Both the position numbers and the translations under genes were made by a program. Shown here piece by piece: positions 5,885-9,413 of a stretch of 9,413 bases of DNA. Origin of the DNA: Bryobacterales bacterium (GTDB lineage Bacteria > Cyanobacteriota > Vampirovibrionia > Obscuribacterales > Obscuribacteraceae); the NCBI GenBank assembly GCA_903970295.1, contig CAJCHQ010000467.1, forward strand, positions 1-9,413, read 5' to 3'. The stretch's first letter is position 1, and every line of letters starts with the position of its first letter. Under the pieces are notes generated by a model that worked only from the letters and a program-made list of their open reading frames with translations, was not told where the DNA came from and did not search any database.

Positions 5885-6745
5885 TTGGCAATCACGTCTC
5901 AGGGAATCGTGTGGACATCTTTATGGTTCACTTTCTGGTTCCTTGCTTCATACCTCTATCACGGCCTGGGTATTACACTTGGCTACCATCGATTATTGAC
6001 TCACCGTTCCCTCAAAGTGCCGCAATGGCTCATGTATTTCATCGTGTCCGGCGGCTATCTGTCATTAATGGGATCGCCGTTAGTTTGGGTGGGCGTGCAT
6101 AGATTGCACCATCAGAAGTCTGATGTCGAAGGAGATCCTCATTCACCACGCACGCATGGCTTCAAGCACGCTCTGTACGAATGGATGTACGACATGCGTT
6201 CGGTTCAGAGCGATGAGGAGTTGCAGGCGCAAGTGCCCGAACTGATGAAAGATCCAATCCTGCGAGCGGCCGGCTGCGACCATGGAGCGCACCAAGCCAG
6301 ACTTTGCCTCTTTATGTGCGTTGCTTTCCGCGTGGTCTTGTTAGCGCTGTTCGGTTGGGTCGCTGTGGTAGCCAACCTGGCAGCCATGTTCTGCACCTTC
6401 TGGAGCACTCAGTTGGTTAATTCTGTCTGTCATCTCGATGGCGTGGGCTATCGCACTTTCGAGACCAGAGAAGCCAGTCGGAATGTCTGGTGGGTAGGAA
6501 TTCTCGCTCTGGGTGAAGGCTGGCACAACAATCATCATGCCATTCCCAAATCCGCCCGTCACGGTCTCAACTGGTGGGAGTTCGACGTAACCTGGAACAC
6601 AATTTGGCTTCTCGAAAAAGTTGGTTTGGCGAAGAACGTAATTAGGCCTCCGGCAGAGCGAAAATCACGTTTGGTGGTTGACACCGCCTCTATTCAATCA
6701 CTTGTGCCTACGGCCGAGCCAGAGCCAGTTCTCGATAATGCTTGA
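5885..6745 (+). CDS. Fatty acid desaturase, cyanobacterial DesC-like (delta-9 type)
   Basis: A membrane di-iron desaturase that introduces a double bond into an acyl chain bound to CoA or lipid, with electrons from a ferredoxin or similar carrier. With TTG at 5885 it has 286 residues (the same frame opens at TTG 5870, 291 residues). The three histidine boxes are intact: HRLLTH (35-40), HRLHH (72-76) and HNNHH (214-218). An extra His183 lies in NSVCH. The GEGWHNNHHA...SARHGL.WWE.D stretch is very DesC-like. Hydrophobic segments lie at ~8-30, ~48-65 and ~140-175. Only one hydrophobic segment precedes the first box, whereas DesC proteins I remember have about 30 more residues and an additional helix; an in-frame TAG at 5831 excludes a longer version here. 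TTG 5885 is preferred because GGAG (5872-5875) sits 9 nt before it and overlaps the other TTG. Tail residues 260-286 are probably disordered. Confidence 0.92.
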   Translation: MAITSQGIVWTSLWFTFWFLASYLYHGLGITLGYHRLLTHRSLKVPQWLMYFIVSGGYLSLMGSPLVWVGVHRLHHQKSDVEGDPHSPRTHGFKHALYEWMYDMRSVQSDEELQAQVPELMKDPILRAAGCDHGAHQARLCLFMCVAFRVVLLALFGWVAVVANLAAMFCTFWSTQLVNSVCHLDGVGYRTFETREASRNVWWVGILALGEGWHNNHHAIPKSARHGLNWWEFDVTWNTIWLLEKVGLAKNVIRPPAERKSRLVVDTASIQSLVPTAEPEPVLDNA

Positions 6746-6777
6746 GGGCTAGACTGACATAGTTTGAAATACCTGTT

Positions 6778-6820
6778 GAAACCGGCATGCAGCGTTTGCG
6801 ACATGCCGGTTTCTCTTTTT
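6778..6820 (+). terminator. Strong intrinsic terminator after the desaturase
   Basis: A perfect 12-bp stem (6778-6789 with 6802-6813, core ACCGGCATG/CATGCCGGT) with a 12-nt loop is followed by TCTTTTT. It lies 32 bp past the desaturase stop. On the opposite strand the hairpin is followed only by TTTCAACA, so it could stop mmsA transcripts only weakly. It is nonetheless the only hairpin in this convergent gap and may serve both genes. Confidence 0.9.
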
Positions 6821-6853
6821 GCTCTACCTATAATTGGTCATTTCTCTCAGCAC

Positions 6854-8380
6854 TTACTTCTTCACCTTCCAAACCGGATCTTGGAATGTGGATGATGCTG
6901 AAGGCGAAAACCAACGAGTCATCGTCGTTTTCTGTTGCGTGTAGAACTGGATCCCTTCTTTGCCTTGCATATGCATATCACCATAGAATGAATGATTCCA
7001 GCCGGTGAACGAAAACCAGGCCATGGAAGCTGGCACACCAACATTTACGCCAATCATGCCGGCATTGAAGCGGTGTTTGAATTCGCGTGCCGCTCGACCG
7101 CTGTTCGTGTAAATTACGGCGCCGTTCCCGTAGGGACACTTATTGCCAAGTTCGATTGCGTCCTCAATGTCATTGACACGCACCACCGATAGTACCGGCC
7201 CAAATATTTCGTCACGGACAATTTTCATCTCTGGTTTAGCGTGATCCATGATCGTCGGTCCCAGATAGAATCCTTTCGGCGCGCTGGCAACTTTGAGCTT
7301 ACGCCCATCTAGAGCGAGCTTGGCGCCCTCTTTTTCACCCTGGTCGATCAATGCTGTCACTTTGCTCAAGTGCTCGGCAGAAATCAGTGGACCCATGTCA
7401 GGATTTTCGCCGGCATGCGTCGGTCCCACCTTCATGCTGTTCGAAGATTCGACTAATCTTGGCATGAGCATCTCGGCTGCATCTCCGACTGGAATGGCCA
7501 GGCTGCCCGCCATGCAACGTTCGCCGGCGCAACCGAATGCCGATGCCTGCAAGGCTTTTACGGTCTGTTCCATGTCAGCATCGGGCATGATGATGATGTG
7601 ATTTTTGGCGCCTCCGGCGGCTTGCACTCGCTTACCATTTTTCGTGCCGGTTTCGTACACGTACTTAGCAATCGCTGTTGAACCGACAAACGAGATTGCT
7701 TTGATCAACGGATGTGTGAGAAGAGCGTTGACGCAGTCTTTGCCGCCGTGAACGATGTTCAGAACACCATCAGGTAAACCGGCTTGTTTCAAGAGTTCGG
7801 CAATGAATATGCTGGTTAGAGGCACTTTCTCTGATGGCTTCAAGACGAAGGTGTTGCCGCAAGTGATGGCGATAGGATACATCCACAAAGGCACCATCGC
7901 CGGAAAATTGAAAGGCGAGATGCCGGCGCAGACACCGAGAGGATGGCGCACCGTTTCGCAATCCACGTTCGCTGCGATATTGGCCATCGATTCGCCATGA
8001 AATAGACTCGGAATTCCACAGGCGAATTCAATCACCTCGATGCCACGTTGTACCGATGCTTTGGCTTCGGCCAGCGTTTTACCATGTTCGCGGGTAACCG
8101 TTTGAGCAATTTCTTCGTAGTGCTCATCCATTAAGTTTTTGAATTTGAACATCACTCGGGCGCGTTCAACGATAGGTGTGTCGCGCCACGCCGGAAACGC
8201 TTTCTGCGCTGCTTGCACAGCCAGGTCTACATCTTTTTCGTTGCCCATCGGTACTTTGCCTATGATTTCGCCTGTTGAAGGATTGGCTATATCTCCGAAC
8301 TCTGTTGCAGATGAAGCGATCCACTTACCATCCACCAACAATTTGCATTGGGTGACCACGTCGCTTTGAGCTACGGACAT
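6854..8380 (-). CDS. mmsA: Methylmalonate-/malonate-semialdehyde dehydrogenase (CoA-acylating)
   Basis: A 508-residue aldehyde dehydrogenase superfamily enzyme that oxidises (methyl)malonate semialdehyde with NAD+ and CoA, releasing CO2 to give propionyl- or acetyl-CoA. It acts in valine, inositol or beta-alanine catabolism in the cytosol. Visible features are ISPFNFP (154-160, catalytic-site Asn158), VLKPSE (179-184), FVGST (231-235), GGAKNH (256-261), CAGERCMA (284-291, nucleophile Cys289) and EIFGP (391-395, NAD-ribose Glu391). Asn260 stands where ordinary aldehyde dehydrogenases have the general-base Glu, a hallmark of the CoA-acylating MmsA/IolA group, which also matches the length of ~500. 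The frame stays open another 60 codons upstream to 8560, but ATG 8380 has a near-perfect AGGGAGGAAG 5 nt upstream and begins at the family's normal N-terminus. No mmsB or iol genes flank it, so the pathway is undecided. Confidence 0.95.
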   Translation of the reverse strand: MSVAQSDVVTQCKLLVDGKWIASSATEFGDIANPSTGEIIGKVPMGNEKDVDLAVQAAQKAFPAWRDTPIVERARVMFKFKNLMDEHYEEIAQTVTREHGKTLAEAKASVQRGIEVIEFACGIPSLFHGESMANIAANVDCETVRHPLGVCAGISPFNFPAMVPLWMYPIAITCGNTFVLKPSEKVPLTSIFIAELLKQAGLPDGVLNIVHGGKDCVNALLTHPLIKAISFVGSTAIAKYVYETGTKNGKRVQAAGGAKNHIIIMPDADMEQTVKALQASAFGCAGERCMAGSLAIPVGDAAEMLMPRLVESSNSMKVGPTHAGENPDMGPLISAEHLSKVTALIDQGEKEGAKLALDGRKLKVASAPKGFYLGPTIMDHAKPEMKIVRDEIFGPVLSVVRVNDIEDAIELGNKCPYGNGAVIYTNSGRAAREFKHRFNAGMIGVNVGVPASMAWFSFTGWNHSFYGDMHMQGKEGIQFYTQQKTTMTRWFSPSASSTFQDPVWKVKK

Positions 8381-8384
8381 CAGT

Positions 8385-8394
8385 CTTCCTCCCT
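8385..8394 (-). promoter_or_regulatory. Strong Shine-Dalgarno of mmsA
   Basis: AGGGAGGAAG on the minus strand, with its GGAGG core 7 nt from ATG 8380. It is the strongest ribosome site of any complete gene in the window and fixes the start, against the 60-codon open extension upstream. Confidence 0.8.
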
Positions 8395-8417
8395 GTGTAT
8401 TGCGATTCGCTAGCAAA

Positions 8418-8446
8418 AGCATATCTATTAAGCGGGCGTTTAACAA
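8418..8446 (-). promoter_or_regulatory. Probable mmsA promoter
   Basis: TTGTTA (8441-8446) and TATGCT (8418-8423) on the minus strand are spaced 17 bp apart; each matches four of six consensus bases. The leader would be about 30 nt and contain the strong Shine-Dalgarno. This also argues that the open frame upstream of 8380 is untranslated. Confidence 0.45.
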
Positions 8447-8586
8447 TGGAGCACCCTCCGATCGATGCCAGGCTTTGGTCATCTCCAGGCTATTTCTTTT
8501 TAAGGTCGTTTGCTGGGCGGGGCTAACGGGCGCGTAAAGTTTGAGCGAAGGCCTAGTCACTTTTCGCCAATGATACCGCCAGTGGT

Positions 8587-8631
8587 GCAGCCATTTCGCG
8601 GCGCACTTTTGAGACGTATGGGCTGCGAAAT
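8587..8631. repeat. Overlapping, mutually exclusive inverted repeats after the ART-like ORF
   Basis: GCAGCC (8587-8592) can pair with GGCTGC (8621-8626), and ATTTCGC (8593-8599) can pair with GCGAAAT (8625-8631). The right arms share two bases and the arms are not nested, so only one full stem can form at a time. They start 2 nt past the stop codon of the ART-like ORF. No T-run follows. The remainder of the 8381-8632 gap shows only the mmsA promoter and ribosome site. Confidence 0.3.
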
Positions 8632-8632
8632 T

Positions 8633-9298
8633 CTAAACTTGAAACTGACGCAGGCGGCGCAAATTGTCTTCGAGTGTCAGGTCAGGCACTTCGCCACCTT
8701 TGAGTTCAACGCCTACTTTTTGGGTCAGGAAACCCAGCCTTTTCAAAAGCCAGGCATCCGGGCGGCGTTGGCGCAATTTCTCACGCAGATGACGGATGCC
8801 CTGCATGAGCGTACCGTCTTCGAAACTTCTAATCGATTCGGATTGACCAAGTCTGCGGCCATGCGTGCAATGCAGAACATCAACTATGTTTGTGAATTGC
8901 ACCGGCCCCAGCACTGCCAGCGACACGGCACTGGTTTCGTCCTGGTCTCCGGGGTTGAGTTCTTGGATGAAGTCTACTTGCATCCATGTTCGAGCTGTGA
9001 ATCGTACTTTAAGAACGACCGGTTCGCACGTGAGAGAGTTCATCGAACCGCGCGTTACGTCTCGCAGACAGGCAGCTCTGGCGTAGGTGTATGCTTCGGC
9101 GGGTTTTGTCGAGAAAAAGCTGTAGTTGCTGCGACCGGGCTCTATGGAGCCGGATTTATTGATTTCCCAGCGGCGGTAGCAATTGGTCCCATGGTAGAGA
9201 TATATCTCCTGGTTGGGGTGATCGAAATCTAGACCGCTTTTACAGCGGGCGAACTCGGCTAGCGGCGGAGGCGCTTGATGTTCAGGATATACGTCCAG
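8633..9298 (-). CDS. ADP-ribosyltransferase-fold-like protein, start codon unclear (possible 5'-damaged gene)
   Basis: The frame is open from just after an ochre at 9335-9337 to the TAG at 8633, 233 codons. It contains no ATG, GTG or TTG until ATG 9043, which would give only 136 residues. I give CTG 9298 (221 residues; GAGGA 7 nt before it) as a provisional start. In that numbering, IYLYHGTN (32-39) resembles the HGT/HGS strand of PARP/ART-like enzymes. FFSTKPAEAYTYA (61-73) resembles the second motif with its Tyr. PVVLKVRF (93-100) and LGPVQFTNI (130-138) look like the later strands, so His36, Tyr70 or Tyr72, and Glu121 or Gln134 are candidate active-site residues. A basic C-terminal helical tail ends in LRRLRQFQV. 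No signal peptide is visible. A long plus-strand frame overlaps but looks like its shadow. Both fold and start are inference; the coding character is fairly clear. Confidence 0.6.
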   Translation of the reverse strand: MDVYPEHQAPPPLAEFARCKSGLDFDHPNQEIYLYHGTNCYRRWEINKSGSIEPGRSNYSFFSTKPAEAYTYARAACLRDVTRGSMNSLTCEPVVLKVRFTARTWMQVDFIQELNPGDQDETSAVSLAVLGPVQFTNIVDVLHCTHGRRLGQSESIRSFEDGTLMQGIRHLREKLRQRRPDAWLLKRLGFLTQKVGVELKGGEVPDLTLEDNLRRLRQFQV

Positions 9299-9346
9299 CT
9301 CGAGTTCCTCTAGTAAAAATGAGGCCCAATGAAATTATGTCACCAA

Positions 9347-9352
9347 CCTCCT
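9347..9352 (-). promoter_or_regulatory. Perfect AGGAGG ribosome site ahead of the ART-like ORF
   Basis: AGGAGG on the minus strand is followed by TTG GTG ACA TAA in the frame of the ART-like ORF, so any start here terminates within four codons. This suggests the gene once began here and has since acquired a stop or frameshift, or that a minimal peptide is made. It is the main clue that the upstream part of the frame was once translated. Confidence 0.5.
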
Positions 9353-9413
9353 GAAAACCCTATTCCCCTTATGAGCGTCCATATAACAGTTGAGCTGGTG
9401 CCATGAGCTGGTC

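Noticed and set aside
8381..8560. 60-codon upstream extension of mmsA to 8560
   Set aside because: ATG 8380 has a near-perfect Shine-Dalgarno, a promoter-like pair lies inside the extension, and MmsA proteins begin close to residue 61 of the longer version.
8510..9232. 240-codon plus-strand open frame opposite the ART-like ORF
   Set aside because: It has no ribosome site, overlaps the mmsA leader, and its translation is Cys- and Ala/Gly/Val-rich without recognisable motifs. The minus-strand frame has ordered ART-like motifs and a normal charged C-terminus.
9369..9413. Possible 3' end of another minus-strand gene at the right edge (ends ...LLYGRS, TAA at 9369-9371)
   Set aside because: All three minus frames are open at the window edge and only 14 residues are visible, so coding cannot be shown.

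Overview
The window looks like chromosomal DNA of a bacterium of roughly balanced base composition (near half GC by eye). It holds seven protein genes, five complete and two incomplete or with an unclear start, and no rRNA, tRNA, CRISPR array or insertion sequence that I can see. Two products have a cyanobacterial flavour: a DesC-type fatty acid desaturase, and a membrane protein whose FGDGDPN motif I recall from a cyanobacterial/plastid family. There is no photosynthesis gene, and an OPT transporter and MmsA are present. A non-photosynthetic relative of cyanobacteria (Melainabacteria/Vampirovibrionia, for example Obscuribacterales) is therefore my best guess. This is inference from memory, not a search.

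Layout: almost everything reads on the minus strand. From right to left these are: an ADP-ribosyltransferase-fold-like ORF with no acceptable start codon (8633-9298, in-frame ochre just upstream); mmsA, methylmalonate/malonate-semialdehyde dehydrogenase (6854-8380); a patatin-like secreted or periplasmic esterase (4504-5529, GTG start); a P-loop AAA/kinase-like protein (3636-4238) followed 18 bp later by an OPT-family transporter (1704-3617, TTG start); a membrane protein with duplicated winged-helix-like domains (302-1603); and, overlapping its stop codon, the start of a class II aldolase/adducin-family gene that runs off the left edge. The only plus-strand gene is the desaturase (5885-6745, probable TTG start). 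It lies divergent from the patatin gene across about 355 bp of regulatory DNA and ends at a strong intrinsic terminator (6778-6820) that separates it from the convergent mmsA.

Functional reading: there are probably three transcription units on the left: P-loop protein plus OPT, then membrane protein plus aldolase with its own consensus TATAAT box, then patatin alone. The desaturase and patatin flank one control region and both act on lipids, so shared lipid or membrane control is plausible but unproven. mmsA feeds branched-chain amino acid or inositol/beta-alanine carbon into propionyl- or acetyl-CoA. The points most worth a second look are the start-less ART-like ORF, the internal duplication in the membrane protein, the palindromes in the desaturase control region, and the frequent non-ATG starts.
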